Assembly: GCF_001544075.1 (NCBI RefSeq)
Contig: NZ_BCNT01000021.1
Span: 1 to 56,497, forward strand
Length of the DNA: 56,497 nt
Direction: 5' to 3'
DNA from: Comamonas terrae
Lineage (GTDB): Bacteria; Pseudomonadota; Gammaproteobacteria; Burkholderiales; Burkholderiaceae_C
A program made the position numbers and the translations under genes. Below are positions 1 to 9,375 of the stretch, one piece after another (position 1 is the stretch's first letter; every line of letters begins with the position of its first letter). The notes beneath the pieces were generated by a model, which searched no databases, was not told the DNA's origin, and was given only the letters and a program-made list of their open reading frames with translations.

Positions 1-321
1 GCGGCGAGCTCCACGGCTTCCTTGAGGATCTCGTTCTCCTAGGTCCCCCTACACACGTTGCAGCTTGGCGATGTCGGCGCGAGCTGCCGGTAGCTTCGAA
101 GCCGCCACAACCACTTCGCCGGCACTCACGGCCACCAGCGAGCCTTCGCGATCCAGCCGCCGCCAACTGAATAGAAAGCTCGCCGACGCGCCCTCCTAGC
201 GGGGCAGAAGCGAGGCGCTCATGCTCGGCTCATACGTTTTGCGAACAAAGGCAGCCTTCTCGGCAGCGGACCAACGCTGGTCCCGGGGAATCTCCTCAAT
301 CGTCTCTGTATGCCTAGTCAT
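1..321 (-). pseudogene. Decayed IS3-family transposase OrfA
   Basis: Read on the minus strand from an ATG at 321, the frame gives MTRHTETIEEIPRDQRWSAA and continues as a typical IS3-family OrfA (helix-turn-helix, then a leucine-rich C-terminus ending ENEILKEAVELAA). It is interrupted by an in-frame TAG near 197 and another near 48, with a likely frameshift near the end, so it cannot make a full OrfA. It runs off the left edge of the window, where OrfB would be expected. The family call is from recognition of the OrfA pattern. Confidence 0.7.
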
Positions 322-381
322 ACGCACAGTCCTATGCCTACTCGAAGATAAGCGATGGACTCATTCCGGAGATTCAGGAGG

Positions 382-483
382 CTATCGAAACCTATTTATA
401 CCTTCAGCCACCGAGAGCCCCTTCTCCGTGACTTGCATGACCGCCTCCCTCTTAAATTCCGGCGTAAACCGCTGTGCACTCAT
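382..483 (-). pseudogene. Truncated second IS OrfA remnant
   Basis: An ATG at 483 preceded by AGGAGG opens a frame starting MSAQRFTPEFKREAVMQV, the N-terminus of another IS3-type OrfA (MSAQRFTPEFK is characteristic). It stops at a TAG after about 33 residues, whereas an intact OrfA is about 90-100 residues. No downstream OrfB is present. It is probably the stump of a separate insertion next to the first remnant and marks the edge of the czc block. Confidence 0.6.
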
Positions 484-542
484 GGAATGCCTCCTATGCT
501 CAAAAGGGCTGACCAGGTATGTCTACCTGCCTAGGGGCACTC

Positions 543-1937
543 TCATGAAGGAGATTTAAAGGTATCGGGCGATGCAATAGGTGATTCAGGTAAGGAAATC
601 CCAATTTTGGTGATCCCGCTTGAAGAGATTGCAAAAGTGGTACCGCCGTGCATCCGTGCGATAGCTGCAACGATGGCCAATCCCAAGCCGTGATTGAGAT
701 TTGCATGTGCGCGGGACGCATCAGCACGATAGAACCGATCAAACAGGCGTGGCAGATGGATGGGATCGATCTCCGCTCCTCGGTTGATCACCGCAATGCT
801 AACGTTGTCACGTTTGCCATCGGGTGTCTCCACTACGCTTTGGGAGATCTCGATAGTGATCGTTGATCCGGGTTCTGCATAGCGTGAAGCGTTGCCTAAA
901 AGATTGGATAGTGCACGGCGAACCAAACGCGCATCCACAGCAACACTTGCATCTCCATCGATTAGAACTTGAAGGTGCGCTTCTTGAAGCACTGCCTCAT
1001 GGAACTCGGCCACTTCTGAGGCAAGCTCTGCAAGACTCACTTTGGCGGATCGCCGCGCTTCAGTACCGCGGTCTGCGTGTGACAGAAACAGCATGTCAGC
1101 CACGATTCCGGCCATGCGCTGTAGATCCTCTAGGTTGGAGGCCAAGATGTCCTGTAGTTCAACAGCACTACGCGGTTTACGAAGCGCCAACTCGCAACTA
1201 CTGATCAAGGTGGTCAACGGTGTGTTTAGTTCGTGTGCCACGTCAGCATTGAACGCCTCCATTTGTTGATAGGCGATGGCCAGTCGGTCAAGCAATGCAT
1301 TGAACTGTGCGATCAATGGTCTTAATTCTTGAGGTTGATGGCTATCATCTAAACGGCGATGCAAGTCTTGCGCAGAAAGGCTTCGCGTTTGATCCACCAG
1401 TAGGCGTAAAGGCTTGAGTCCTATGCGAACAAGCCATGTGCTCGCAAATGAGACCAGCAATGCACCCGCCACGGCGGCAATGCCCAGGGTCCAGGCCAGA
1501 CGATTAAGCAGTCGGTCATCTGGTCTACGGTCTAGCAACAGGACCGCTTGCATTGGCTGCAGGCCGTCGTTAACTGTCGGAACTTCCACTGAAAATTTGC
1601 GAACTGCAACCCGGTCGTCATCTTCAGGTTGGCGCAAAAGTTCAAATGCGCTTTTACCGGAGGTTGGCACCAGGCGTAAAGACAGTTCGTCATGCCCCGT
1701 GACGAAGTCGTTAAGCATGTGGTTCAAGGCCTCCGGGGAGTGAACCCCTCGGCTCTCGCTTAACAGGTGCTCGATTGCTGTTTTCTTGTGATCTAAGGTG
1801 TCTTGCTGACGTTCCGACAGCGTGACGGAGATCACGAAATAGACAGCAATGCATACAAAACCGAAGCCAACAATGGTTTGCAGTGCTAAGGCGCGGGCTA
1901 AACGTCGAGCTAAATGTGGTGCAGCGGTCTTGCTCAT
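543..1937 (-). CDS. czcS: CzcS-like heavy-metal sensor histidine kinase
   Basis: 464-residue membrane histidine kinase of the heavy-metal sensor class (CzcS/CopS/SilS). Transmembrane segments lie near residues 20-40 and 150-170 and flank a periplasmic sensor region of about 110 residues. A HAMP-like linker follows (about 172-225). The H box has the phospho-acceptor His235 in DVAHELNTP; the N box is at 345-349, the F box LFDRFYR at 398-404 and the G box GLGLAI at 417-422. It overlaps the response regulator gene by 4 bases (ATGA), so the two are translationally coupled. It is named from its position next to czcCBA; the sensed metal is inferred to be Zn, Cd or Co rather than copper. Confidence 0.85.
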   Translation of the reverse strand: MSKTAAPHLARRLARALALQTIVGFGFVCIAVYFVISVTLSERQQDTLDHKKTAIEHLLSESRGVHSPEALNHMLNDFVTGHDELSLRLVPTSGKSAFELLRQPEDDDRVAVRKFSVEVPTVNDGLQPMQAVLLLDRRPDDRLLNRLAWTLGIAAVAGALLVSFASTWLVRIGLKPLRLLVDQTRSLSAQDLHRRLDDSHQPQELRPLIAQFNALLDRLAIAYQQMEAFNADVAHELNTPLTTLISSCELALRKPRSAVELQDILASNLEDLQRMAGIVADMLFLSHADRGTEARRSAKVSLAELASEVAEFHEAVLQEAHLQVLIDGDASVAVDARLVRRALSNLLGNASRYAEPGSTITIEISQSVVETPDGKRDNVSIAVINRGAEIDPIHLPRLFDRFYRADASRAHANLNHGLGLAIVAAIARMHGGTTFAISSSGITKIGISLPESPIASPDTFKSPS

Positions 1938-2626
1938 GTTGTGCGAGATTCGAGCACATAGCCCATGCCACGGACGGTGTGGAGGAGATGTTGCTCAAAA
2001 GGCTGATCAAGCTTTAGCCGCAGGCGTCGGATAGCGACCTCTACCACGTTGGTTTCACTGTCGAAATTCATATCCCAAACCTGAGATGCCAACTCTGTTC
2101 GTGTTAACACTTCCCCTTGGCGGCGTAATAGAAGGCTAAGCAAATTGAACTCTTTGGCCGTGAGCTCGATTCTCTGGCCCGCCCGCGTGGCCCTACGACG
2201 AATTAGGTCTAACTCTAAGTCAGCTAAGCGCAGAGTCGTCGCTTCGGGGGCGGCTTGGGCAACGCTGGGGCCACTGCGCCGTAATAGAACATGCAGGCGT
2301 GCGACTAGTTCAGAAAATGCAAATGGCTTCACGAGATAGTCATCGGCGCCACACTGCAGTCCCTTGACGCGATCCTCAACCTGGCCGCGGGCAGTCAACA
2401 TCAGTACAGGTGTTTGTTTCGTTTGCCTCAGCGCAGCTAGCACGGCTAGGCCATCGATGCCCGGAAGCATGCCGTCAAGCACGATCAGGTCATAGTCCAT
2501 TTCACTGGCCAGGTGCAGACCGTCAATACCGTTATGGGCGACATCCACAGTGAAGCCCTCCTCCGCCAGACCCTTGTTTAGGTAATCGGCGAGCTTGATC
2601 TCATCTTCTACAACCAGGATTTTCAT
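1934..2626 (-). CDS. czcR: CzcR-like OmpR-family response regulator
   Basis: 230-residue response regulator with an N-terminal receiver domain and a C-terminal winged helix (OmpR/PhoB type). The phospho-acceptor is Asp51, with Thr78 and Lys100 as the other switch residues. The usual D-x-M-L-P is DGMLP here, whereas the second regulator in this window (52169-52852) has DVMLP. It is first in the czcRS operon and divergent from czcC. The 175-base intergenic region carries a TGACAAATTTGTCA palindrome, the kind of site bound by CzcR/CopR/CusR regulators. It probably activates czcCBA and, by shared sites, the genes at 8839, 9376 and 54879; that wider role is inference. Confidence 0.88.
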   Translation of the reverse strand: MKILVVEDEIKLADYLNKGLAEEGFTVDVAHNGIDGLHLASEMDYDLIVLDGMLPGIDGLAVLAALRQTKQTPVLMLTARGQVEDRVKGLQCGADDYLVKPFAFSELVARLHVLLRRSGPSVAQAAPEATTLRLADLELDLIRRRATRAGQRIELTAKEFNLLSLLLRRQGEVLTRTELASQVWDMNFDSETNVVEVAIRRLRLKLDQPFEQHLLHTVRGMGYVLESRTT

Positions 2627-2663
2627 GCTGACTATTCTGAGATAGGCGCACGCATTTTGAAAA

Positions 2664-2717
2664 TGACAAATTTGTCATCCGGCTGTCACGATGGTGAGGG
2701 GAGCACTTTATTAGAGT
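2664..2717 (+). promoter_or_regulatory. czcCBA operator and promoter
   Basis: ATGACAAATTTGTCAT at 2663-2678 is a perfect 16-base palindrome. A further TGTCA lies at 2684, 20 bases from the first T of TGACAA and 11 bases after the TGTCA inside the palindrome, as expected for direct half-sites of an OmpR-family regulator. A -10-like TAGAGT begins at 2712, 48 bases from the start of the dyad. The same 0/+20/+48 geometry recurs at 8715, 9249 and 51938 (minus strand), with partial versions at 52091 and 54756. Confidence 0.75.
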
Positions 2718-2801
2718 GGCAGCGCCCACCCGCTTTCTATTCCTCACCTGGGCAATGTAACGCCCGGCTGACTTTGGATTGCACGGGTAGGAGTTTTAAC
2801 A

Positions 2802-4079
2802 ATGATTTCTTCGTCGTCTCATCGTGCTGGCCGAGCAGCTAGTGCGTTGCGTCATGCGTTGTTGTTCACCAGTTTGGCTTTAGCTGGCGTGGCAGGCATA
2901 GCGCAGGACAATCCTGCCAATAAGGCGTCTCTGGCACCACTGACTCTGGACACTGCAGTAGCACGCGCTATCGACCAACACCCTCGTTTACGAGCTGCCC
3001 AGCGCGGTCTTGAGGCAAGCGATGGAGCCGTTCTGCAAAGTAAGGCGAGGCCTAACCCTGCGCTCTCGTATTCACAAGAAGATACGAGCAGAGATAAACG
3101 TACCACGACGGTTCAATGGACCCAAATGCTGGAAATCGGCGGCAAGCGCGATGCGCGCATGCGTGCTGCAGCACGTGGCCGAGATGTGGCTGAGGCGGAG
3201 CTGGATGCCGCCAAAGCTAATCTTGTCGCAGATGTCCGACTCGCATTCTTTGGGTTGTTAGTCGCACAGCAGCGTGAAGTCCTCGCAGGACAAACTCTTG
3301 ACATCGCTCGAAGCGCGCGTGAGGCTGCATCGAAGCGTGTAGCAGCGGGCAAGGCAGCGCCCCTAGAGGCCAACCGGGCCAGCGTAGCTGAGTCCAGTGC
3401 AGAGCTGGAGCAAGCCCAAGCTCAGGCCGCAAAACGAGTGGCTCGTCAACAATTACAGGCCCTTATAGGAGAGGGAGGCCCTGTATTTGGTGATGCGCAA
3501 GGCAAACTTGACGCGTTGCCTACTGTTCCGGAAATTGGGGTTCTTCAAAGCCGCTTGGAGCAGTCGCCATCCATTCAGCAAGCTCGCTTCACTGTTGAAC
3601 AGAGCCGGGCGACCGCAGATCTGGAGCGCGCAAAGCGAATTCCTGACCCAACGGTGAGTCTAGGTATGAAGCGCGCTCAAGAGACCGGCAATCAACTCGT
3701 AGTCGGCGTCTCCATTCCTTTGCCTGTGCTCGATACCAATCGAGGAAATCAGTTGCAAGCCCTCCGCCTGGCTGACCAAGCTGAAGAGCGCTTGCTAGCT
3801 ACCCGGTTGGAACTTCAGTCTCAACTTTATGCGGCGCGAGAGACGCTAGAGGCAAGTCGTAAACAAGCTATCCAACTGTCTGAACGCGTGCTGCCGACTG
3901 CACAAGTCGCCTATGAGGCGGCAAGCAAAGGATTTGCGCTAGGGAAATTCGGTTATCTGGACGTGCTTGACGCGCAACGCTCTTTGTTTGATGTACGTAA
4001 TCAATACCTGGACCAGTTAATGGCCACACATCGTGCTTCGGCCGATATCGAACGCTTGTTGGGCACAACAGACGAGTAA
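2802..4079 (+). CDS. czcC: CzcC outer-membrane factor
   Basis: 425-residue TolC-family outer-membrane channel of the tripartite metal efflux system. The N-terminus has a basic start followed by a hydrophobic signal peptide ending near residue 33-35 (AGIAQ). The rest shows two related OEP halves with long Ala/Gln/Glu-rich helices; the motif around ALGKFGYLDVLDAQRSL is typical of the family near the C-terminus. An AGGAG lies 9 bases before the chosen ATG. It is the first gene of the czcCBA operon, divergent from czcRS. It would form the exit duct for metal pumped by CzcA through CzcB. Confidence 0.9.
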   Translation: MISSSSHRAGRAASALRHALLFTSLALAGVAGIAQDNPANKASLAPLTLDTAVARAIDQHPRLRAAQRGLEASDGAVLQSKARPNPALSYSQEDTSRDKRTTTVQWTQMLEIGGKRDARMRAAARGRDVAEAELDAAKANLVADVRLAFFGLLVAQQREVLAGQTLDIARSAREAASKRVAAGKAAPLEANRASVAESSAELEQAQAQAAKRVARQQLQALIGEGGPVFGDAQGKLDALPTVPEIGVLQSRLEQSPSIQQARFTVEQSRATADLERAKRIPDPTVSLGMKRAQETGNQLVVGVSIPLPVLDTNRGNQLQALRLADQAEERLLATRLELQSQLYAARETLEASRKQAIQLSERVLPTAQVAYEAASKGFALGKFGYLDVLDAQRSLFDVRNQYLDQLMATHRASADIERLLGTTDE

Positions 4080-4101
4080 GTTTTTTGCACAGATCATCAA
4101 C

Positions 4102-5451
4102 ATGAACGATACAAAACCATCTCCATTTGGGACTCGGCGTACTCAGATTGCAATTGCTGCAATCCTAGTAGTTGGCGCTCTTTCTGCTGCACTAATTCTT
4201 CGCAGTGGTCCAGATAGCAGCAGCGCTAAAGGTGCCGGAGGTCAGGGGCACTCAGAAGCCGCTAGCCACGCAGACACAGAACATCACGGCGAGAAGCAAA
4301 GCGGTGATCACAAAGATGAAAAAGGACATGCAGATGGTGAGCACCATGATGAAAAAGAGCAAAAGGACGGAGCCAAGTCTGCAGAGAAGAAAAGCGCCGA
4401 AGGTGCTCATGATGACGATGAAGGTCTAATCCAAATGGATTCGCAGCGTATGCAGGCTGCAGGCATTCGAACCGCAGAGGTCGGCTCTGCAACTGTTCGC
4501 TCAGTACTGCAACTTCCGGGGGAAATACGCTTCAACGAAGACAAAACGGCTCACGTTGTCCCTCGAGTCCCTGGCGTCGTCGACTCGGTACCCGCCAATC
4601 TCGGGCAGGTTGTAAAGAAGGGGCAGTTGCTGGCTGTGTTGAGCAGTGCGGCTGTTTCTGAGCAACGAAGTGAACTTCAAGCCGCTAGCCAACGCTTAGC
4701 ACTGGCGCGTACAAGCTATGCCAGAGAGCAAAAGCTGTGGGAGGAGAAGGTATCGGCTGAACAGGATTACTTGCAGGCTCGGCAGACACTGCGCGAGGCA
4801 GAAATTGCCGTTTCAAATGCTCAACAGAAATTGGCGGCTAACGGCGCAGGAGGTGGCAGTGGTGCGCTAAACCGATTTGAGTTACGAGCACCCTTTGATG
4901 GAGTGATCGTCGAGAAACATATTGCTGCCGGCGAAGCCGTTCAGGACACTACTCAAGTTTTCACAATCTCAGACTTACGCTCCGTTTGGGCTGAAATGAG
5001 GGTTGCAGCATCTGACTTGCCCGCTGTGAAGGTAGGGGAAAAAGCAACTGTCAAGGCGACAGCATTCTCGTCGTCTGCGACTGGGGTGGTTGCTTACGTG
5101 GGTGCTCTGATTGGCCAGGAAACACGTACCGCTCCTGCTCGAATCACTCTAGAGAATCCTGAAGGTGCGTGGCGCCCAGGTCTATTCGTCAATGTGGAGT
5201 TGACGGCCTCTTCGCAACAAGTGCCAGTGGCGGTAGCTTCCAGTGCTATCCAGCGTCTGGACGGCCAAAACAGTGTTGTGTTTGTGCCCGTCAAGGGGGG
5301 TTTCCGAGCTCAACCTGTACGCGTTGGTCGCTCAGATCCCCAGACAACAGAAATTCTTGAAGGGCTGAAGTCCGGCCAGTCCTATGTGACTGAAGGCAGC
5401 TTCATGCTTAAGGCCGAACTGGGCAAGGCTACAGCCGAGCACGCACACTAA
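4102..5451 (+). CDS. czcB: CzcB membrane-fusion protein
   Basis: 449-residue periplasmic adaptor of the HME-RND pump. I start it at ATG 4102 (MNDTKPSPFG) because an upstream in-frame extension to 4033 would overlap czcC by 47 bases. One N-terminal membrane anchor spans about residues 12-32. Residues about 45-110 form a very His/Asp/Glu-rich stretch (HHGEK, HADGEHHDEK), a likely metal-binding segment. Lipoyl/barrel-sandwich and hairpin regions follow (VVPRVPGVVDSVPANLGQ, then the RQTLREAEIAV coiled coil), with a beta-barrel C-terminus. It lies 22 bases after czcC and 13 before czcA. Confidence 0.9.
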   Translation: MNDTKPSPFGTRRTQIAIAAILVVGALSAALILRSGPDSSSAKGAGGQGHSEAASHADTEHHGEKQSGDHKDEKGHADGEHHDEKEQKDGAKSAEKKSAEGAHDDDEGLIQMDSQRMQAAGIRTAEVGSATVRSVLQLPGEIRFNEDKTAHVVPRVPGVVDSVPANLGQVVKKGQLLAVLSSAAVSEQRSELQAASQRLALARTSYAREQKLWEEKVSAEQDYLQARQTLREAEIAVSNAQQKLAANGAGGGSGALNRFELRAPFDGVIVEKHIAAGEAVQDTTQVFTISDLRSVWAEMRVAASDLPAVKVGEKATVKATAFSSSATGVVAYVGALIGQETRTAPARITLENPEGAWRPGLFVNVELTASSQQVPVAVASSAIQRLDGQNSVVFVPVKGGFRAQPVRVGRSDPQTTEILEGLKSGQSYVTEGSFMLKAELGKATAEHAH

Positions 5452-5464
5452 GCAAGGGCTGCAA

Positions 5465-8400
5465 ATGTTCGAACGAATTATCCGATTTGCCATTGAGCAG
5501 CGCTGGCTGGTCATGGTTGCCGTTCTGGCCCTAGCGGCTCTTGGCGTATACAACTATCAACGCCTCGCTATTGATGCTGTACCTGACATTACCAATGTTC
5601 AGGTACAGATCAATACGCAGGCCAGCGGCTACTCACCGCTTGAGACTGAGCAGCGAGTCACTTACCCAATTGAAACGGTGATGGCCGGCCTGCCCAATCT
5701 GGAACAGACTCGCTCGCTGTCGCGCTACGGCCTGTCGCAAGTGACAGTAGTGTTTAAAGATGGCACTGACATCTACTTTGCTCGCCAGTTAGTCAACGAA
5801 CGCATCCAACAGGCCCGTGACAATCTTCCCGCTGGTGTCACTCCCACGCTGGGACCTATCTCTACAGGTTTGGGTGAGATCTATCTTTGGACCGTTGAGG
5901 CCGAGGACGGTGCAAAGAAGGCAGATGGAACGCCTTACACACCTATGGATCTGCGCGAGATACAGGACTGGGTGATCAAACCGCAACTGCGTAATGTGCC
6001 TGGTGTCACTGAAATCAACTCTATTGGCGGGTTCGCGAAAGAGTATCTGGTTTCGCCACGCCCAGAACAGCTGGCGTCCTATGGTTTCACTCTTGCTGAC
6101 CTGGTTGCTGCGTTGGAACGCAACAATACCAATGTGGGAGCTGGATACATTGAGCGTCAAGGTGAACAGTATTTGATCCGTGCCCCAGGTCAAGTCTCTG
6201 GCATTGCTGACATTCGAGAAGTGATCGTGGGTTCGGCTCAAGGCCAGCCCATACGTATTCGTGATTTGGCAGAGGTTGGCTTGGGTCGTGAGCTTCGCAC
6301 TGGAGCTGCCACGGATAACGGCCGAGAGGTCGTGCTTGGCACGGTCTTCATGCTGATCGGGGAGAACAGCCGTGTGGTCTCGCAGGCTGTGGCTGCACGT
6401 ATGGAGCAGATTAACCGCAGTCTTCCTGAAGGCGTGAAAGCGATCACGGTCTACGATCGCACAAACCTCGTCGATAAAGCCATCGCAACGGTCAAGAAGA
6501 ATTTGGTGGAAGGTGCGGCTTTAGTTGTTGTCATCCTCTTCCTTTTCCTAGGCAACCTCCGCGCGGCCCTGATTACAGCGCTGATCATTCCGTTGTCCAT
6601 GCTGTTCACCTTTACTGGCATGGTGCAATACAAAGTCAGTGCCAACTTGATGAGTCTGGGCGCTCTTGACTTCGGCATCATCATTGATGGCGCGGTGGTC
6701 ATTGTGGAGAACTGCGTGCGTCGTCTTGCCCACGCGCAAGAAGCACGCGGACGCTCTTTGACGCGCAGTGAACGCTTCCACGAAGTATTTGCTGCAGCCA
6801 AGGAAGCGCGTCGGCCATTGTTGTTTGGACAATTGATCATCATGGTGGTCTATTTGCCAATCTTTGCGCTCACGGGTGTAGAGGGCAAGATGTTCCATCC
6901 CATGGCGCTGACTGTGGTGATCGCGCTTGCTGGCGCAATGCTGCTGTCCATTACCTTCATTCCTGCGGCGATTGCTCTTTTCATGGGCAACAAGGTTGCG
7001 GAGAAGGAAAATCGCCTCATGGTTTGGGCGCGTCGCGTTTATGCACCAGCCCTTCATCGCGTCATGAGAGCTCCTGCAGTTGTTCTGACTGCCGCTGGTG
7101 TGGCGGTGGTGTTAAGCCTGCTGCTGGCAACGCGTCTTGGTAGTGAATTTGCACCAAACCTCAACGAGGGCGACTTCGCCATTCAGGCTCTGCGGATTCC
7201 AGGAACCAGCCTGACCCAGTCCCTTGAGATGCAAATGCAGATCGAGAAAACCTTGAAGAAAGAGTTTCCTGAGATCGACAGGGTATTTGCTCGTTCAGGT
7301 ACCGCGGAGATTGCCTCTGACCCGATGCCACCGAACATCTCGGACGGCTACATCATGCTTAAGCCGCAGTCCGAATGGCCGGATCCGGCACGTACACGAG
7401 ACGATTTGCTGGCAGCAATTCAGGCCGCCGCAGATCGAGTTCCAGGCAACAATTTCGAGTTCTCTCAACCCATTCAGCTGCGCTTCAATGAGTTGATATC
7501 GGGTGTGCGTAGTGATGTCGCTGTAAAGATTTTTGGCGACGACATGACCGTGCTGGAGAAGAACGCACAAGCTGTCGCAGGCATGTTGCAGCAAATTTCT
7601 GGAGCCTCTGAAGTCAAGGTCGAACAGACCACAGGCTTGCCAATGCTCACCGTGAAAATCGACCGTGAGAAGGCCTCGCGCTATGGTTTGAACATGGGTG
7701 ACGTGCAAGACACCATCAGTACGGCACTGGGCGGTCGTGAAGCCGGCACAGTTTTCGAAGGCGACAAGCGATTCGACATTCAGGTTCGCTTGCCGGACGA
7801 AGTGCGCAATGACATGGAAGCGATAGGACGCCTACCTATCGCGCTTCCACGCGGTACGGATGGCCGACTTGGTTTTGTTCCGCTTTCGGCCGTGGCTAGT
7901 TTTGATATCGCACCAGGCCCTAACCAGGTGAGCCGAGAGGATGGTAAGCGCCGCATCGTGGTGAGTGCCAACGTGCGCGGACGTGATATTGGATCTTTCG
8001 TCACAGAAGCACAACAACGCCTCGAATCGCTGCAACTGCCTGCCGGCTACTGGACCCGATGGGGCGGAACCTTCGAGAACCTCGAGTCGGCTAGAAAACG
8101 CTTGACGATTGTTGTGCCGGCAGCATTGCTGATGGTCTTTGTCTTGCTGTTTGCAATGTTTGGCAATGTTCGTGATGGTCTCATCGTGTTCACGGGCATT
8201 CCGTTTGCGCTGACAGGTGGCATCTTGGCGCTCTGGATGCGCGGTATTCCTTTATCCATTTCGGCAGCGATCGGGTTTATCGCACTGTCAGGTGTGGCAG
8301 TGCTCAATGGCTTGGTGATGATTGCCTACATCCGATCGCTGCGTGAAGAAGGCAAACGCCTGTATGAAGCAGTCACTGAAGGTGCTTTGACCCGACTGCG

Positions 8401-8638
8401 GCCTGTTCTGATGACCGCGTTGGTTGCATCGCTAGGCTTTGTTCCGATGGCCATTGCAACGGGCACAGGAGCAGAAGTTCAGCGCCCCTTGGCCACAGTG
8501 GTGATCGGTGGGATCTTGTCGTCGACTTTGCTGACCCTTCTCGTGTTGCCCTTGCTCTATAGCTTGATACACCGCAAGGATCTCTCCGAGACGGAGGATG
8601 AGCAGGTGTTAGCTTCTACTGAGGAAAAGCCAGCCTGA
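5465..8638 (+). CDS. czcA: CzcA HME-RND metal/proton antiporter
   Basis: 1057-residue inner-membrane RND pump. The proton-relay motif in transmembrane helix 4 reads DFGIIIDGAVVIVEN, with Asp402, Asp408 and Glu415. This is the signature of the HME1 subgroup that exports Co, Zn and Cd, and the numbering matches Cupriavidus CzcA. The protein has two six-helix repeats, each followed by a large periplasmic loop. It starts with MFERIIRFAIEQRW, a usual CzcA N-terminus. A strong hairpin with a T-run follows the stop. Substrate is inferred from the motif; NccA/CnrA-type Ni pumps share it. Confidence 0.95.
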   Translation: MFERIIRFAIEQRWLVMVAVLALAALGVYNYQRLAIDAVPDITNVQVQINTQASGYSPLETEQRVTYPIETVMAGLPNLEQTRSLSRYGLSQVTVVFKDGTDIYFARQLVNERIQQARDNLPAGVTPTLGPISTGLGEIYLWTVEAEDGAKKADGTPYTPMDLREIQDWVIKPQLRNVPGVTEINSIGGFAKEYLVSPRPEQLASYGFTLADLVAALERNNTNVGAGYIERQGEQYLIRAPGQVSGIADIREVIVGSAQGQPIRIRDLAEVGLGRELRTGAATDNGREVVLGTVFMLIGENSRVVSQAVAARMEQINRSLPEGVKAITVYDRTNLVDKAIATVKKNLVEGAALVVVILFLFLGNLRAALITALIIPLSMLFTFTGMVQYKVSANLMSLGALDFGIIIDGAVVIVENCVRRLAHAQEARGRSLTRSERFHEVFAAAKEARRPLLFGQLIIMVVYLPIFALTGVEGKMFHPMALTVVIALAGAMLLSITFIPAAIALFMGNKVAEKENRLMVWARRVYAPALHRVMRAPAVVLTAAGVAVVLSLLLATRLGSEFAPNLNEGDFAIQALRIPGTSLTQSLEMQMQIEKTLKKEFPEIDRVFARSGTAEIASDPMPPNISDGYIMLKPQSEWPDPARTRDDLLAAIQAAADRVPGNNFEFSQPIQLRFNELISGVRSDVAVKIFGDDMTVLEKNAQAVAGMLQQISGASEVKVEQTTGLPMLTVKIDREKASRYGLNMGDVQDTISTALGGREAGTVFEGDKRFDIQVRLPDEVRNDMEAIGRLPIALPRGTDGRLGFVPLSAVASFDIAPGPNQVSREDGKRRIVVSANVRGRDIGSFVTEAQQRLESLQLPAGYWTRWGGTFENLESARKRLTIVVPAALLMVFVLLFAMFGNVRDGLIVFTGIPFALTGGILALWMRGIPLSISAAIGFIALSGVAVLNGLVMIAYIRSLREEGKRLYEAVTEGALTRLRPVLMTALVASLGFVPMAIATGTGAEVQRPLATVVIGGILSSTLLTLLVLPLLYSLIHRKDLSETEDEQVLASTEEKPA

Positions 8639-8662
8639 TACAAGTAGTTCTACTCGCCTCGT

Positions 8663-8696
8663 AAAAGCCATGGCCTCTAAGGCCATGGCTTTTTTC
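8663..8696 (+). terminator. Intrinsic terminator after czcA
   Basis: A 13-base stem (AAAAGCCATGGCC paired with GGCCATGGCTTTTT) around a TCTAA loop, followed by a T-run. It ends the czcCBA transcript and isolates the next gene, which has its own operator. Confidence 0.9.
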
Positions 8697-8714
8697 TTGT
8701 AACAATACTTAATA

Positions 8715-8768
8715 TGACAACATTGTCACATTCCTGTTGGCAATCTGTCGGTGGGTATTTTCTACACT
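8715..8768 (+). promoter_or_regulatory. Metal-responsive promoter of the 8839 gene
   Basis: TGACAACATTGTCA (8715-8728) is the czc-type dyad with 6-base arms. TGTTG at +20 is a degenerate third half-site, and TACACT at 8763, exactly +48, is the likely -10. The leader continues with ACCCATCTTCTC at 8771, which is repeated at the same +56 offset in front of the paralogue at 54879. Confidence 0.7.
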
Positions 8769-8838
8769 TGACCCATCTTCTCTGAATAGACCACTTTCTT
8801 AGATGGAGAAGAAAATCAATTCACTTAAGGAGTATTAA

Positions 8839-9183
8839 ATGGCTCACCGTAAAATTTTTGCATCTCTCACCGCCGCAGCCGCAATGGCAACCGTTCTGGC
8901 AATGCCTGGCGTCGCAGTCGCAGATACGTACTGGCACCCCACAAATAACGAGGCCGGTGTAAAAGCATACCCTGGACACTTCAAGAGCTCTCAAACCCGT
9001 GACCAAGTCCGTGCAGAAGCAGCGAATGCAGTGCGCGATGGTGGGGATACTCGGATGCGCGCAGGAAATTACCCTGCGGTTAAGAGCACAGGCCCCGAGA
9101 AGACTCGTCAACAAGTTATTGATGAGCTGACAAAAGAAACCCCTTCGCAGCGAGATGCTCGTAACCAAGCTATGGCTGGGTAA
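8839..9183 (+). CDS. Small secreted protein, DUF4148-like
   Basis: 114 residues with a clear signal peptide (hydrophobic to about residue 28, cleavage near VAVADTYW). The mature part is small, hydrophilic and without cysteine: YWHPTNNEAGVKAYP, then two K/QTR-x-QV repeats typical of DUF4148-like proteins of Burkholderiales. It is a paralogue of 54879-55223: equal length, shared EHPANNE/HPTNNE start, TR-x-QV-x-E repeats and SQRDAR/PAARDAR end. It resembles small metal-induced periplasmic proteins of the CopQ/PrsQ kind in Cupriavidus, but that link is from memory. The role is unknown, perhaps metal buffering or envelope stress. It is a single-gene transcript between two terminators. Confidence 0.8.
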   Translation: MAHRKIFASLTAAAAMATVLAMPGVAVADTYWHPTNNEAGVKAYPGHFKSSQTRDQVRAEAANAVRDGGDTRMRAGNYPAVKSTGPEKTRQQVIDELTKETPSQRDARNQAMAG

Positions 9184-9200
9184 TCAGTAATATTTTCTTG

Positions 9201-9238
9201 GCGTGGATTCGTGGTGACACGATCCACGCTTTTTTTTT
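9201..9238 (+). terminator. Intrinsic terminator after the 8839 gene
   Basis: GCGTGGAT and ATCCACGC arms with an inner CGTG/CACG stem, followed by nine T. It ends the single-gene transcript. Confidence 0.88.
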
Positions 9239-9248
9239 GCTCAAAAAA

Positions 9249-9302
9249 TGACAAAAATGTAATCTAAATGTCATCGTTTAGATCAGATTTTATCTCTACT
9301 AT
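9249..9302 (+). promoter_or_regulatory. czc-type promoter before the eptA-like gene
   Basis: TGACAAAAATGTAA (9249-9262) is a degenerate dyad of the czc type. A perfect TGTCA lies at 9269 (+20) and TACTAT at 9297 (+48) is the likely -10. The +20 and +48 offsets match those of the czcC promoter exactly, which is why I accept the site despite the imperfect dyad. Confidence 0.6.
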
Positions 9303-9375
9303 TGTGGGTTTTTGTAAATTCAAAAATAGTTTCATTGAGAAGCTGAATAGTTCTTGATTAAATTCTTTCCGTAAA

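Noticed and set aside
2627..2801. The czc palindrome considered as the czcRS promoter site with the same +48 geometry
   Set aside because: Counting +48 in the minus direction from the dyad reaches 2629, next to the czcR start codon, so the geometry fits only the czcC side; czcRS must use another promoter.
4205..4492. Overlapping His/Lys-rich open frames within czcB
   Set aside because: They arise from the His/Asp/Glu-rich segment of CzcB read in other frames.
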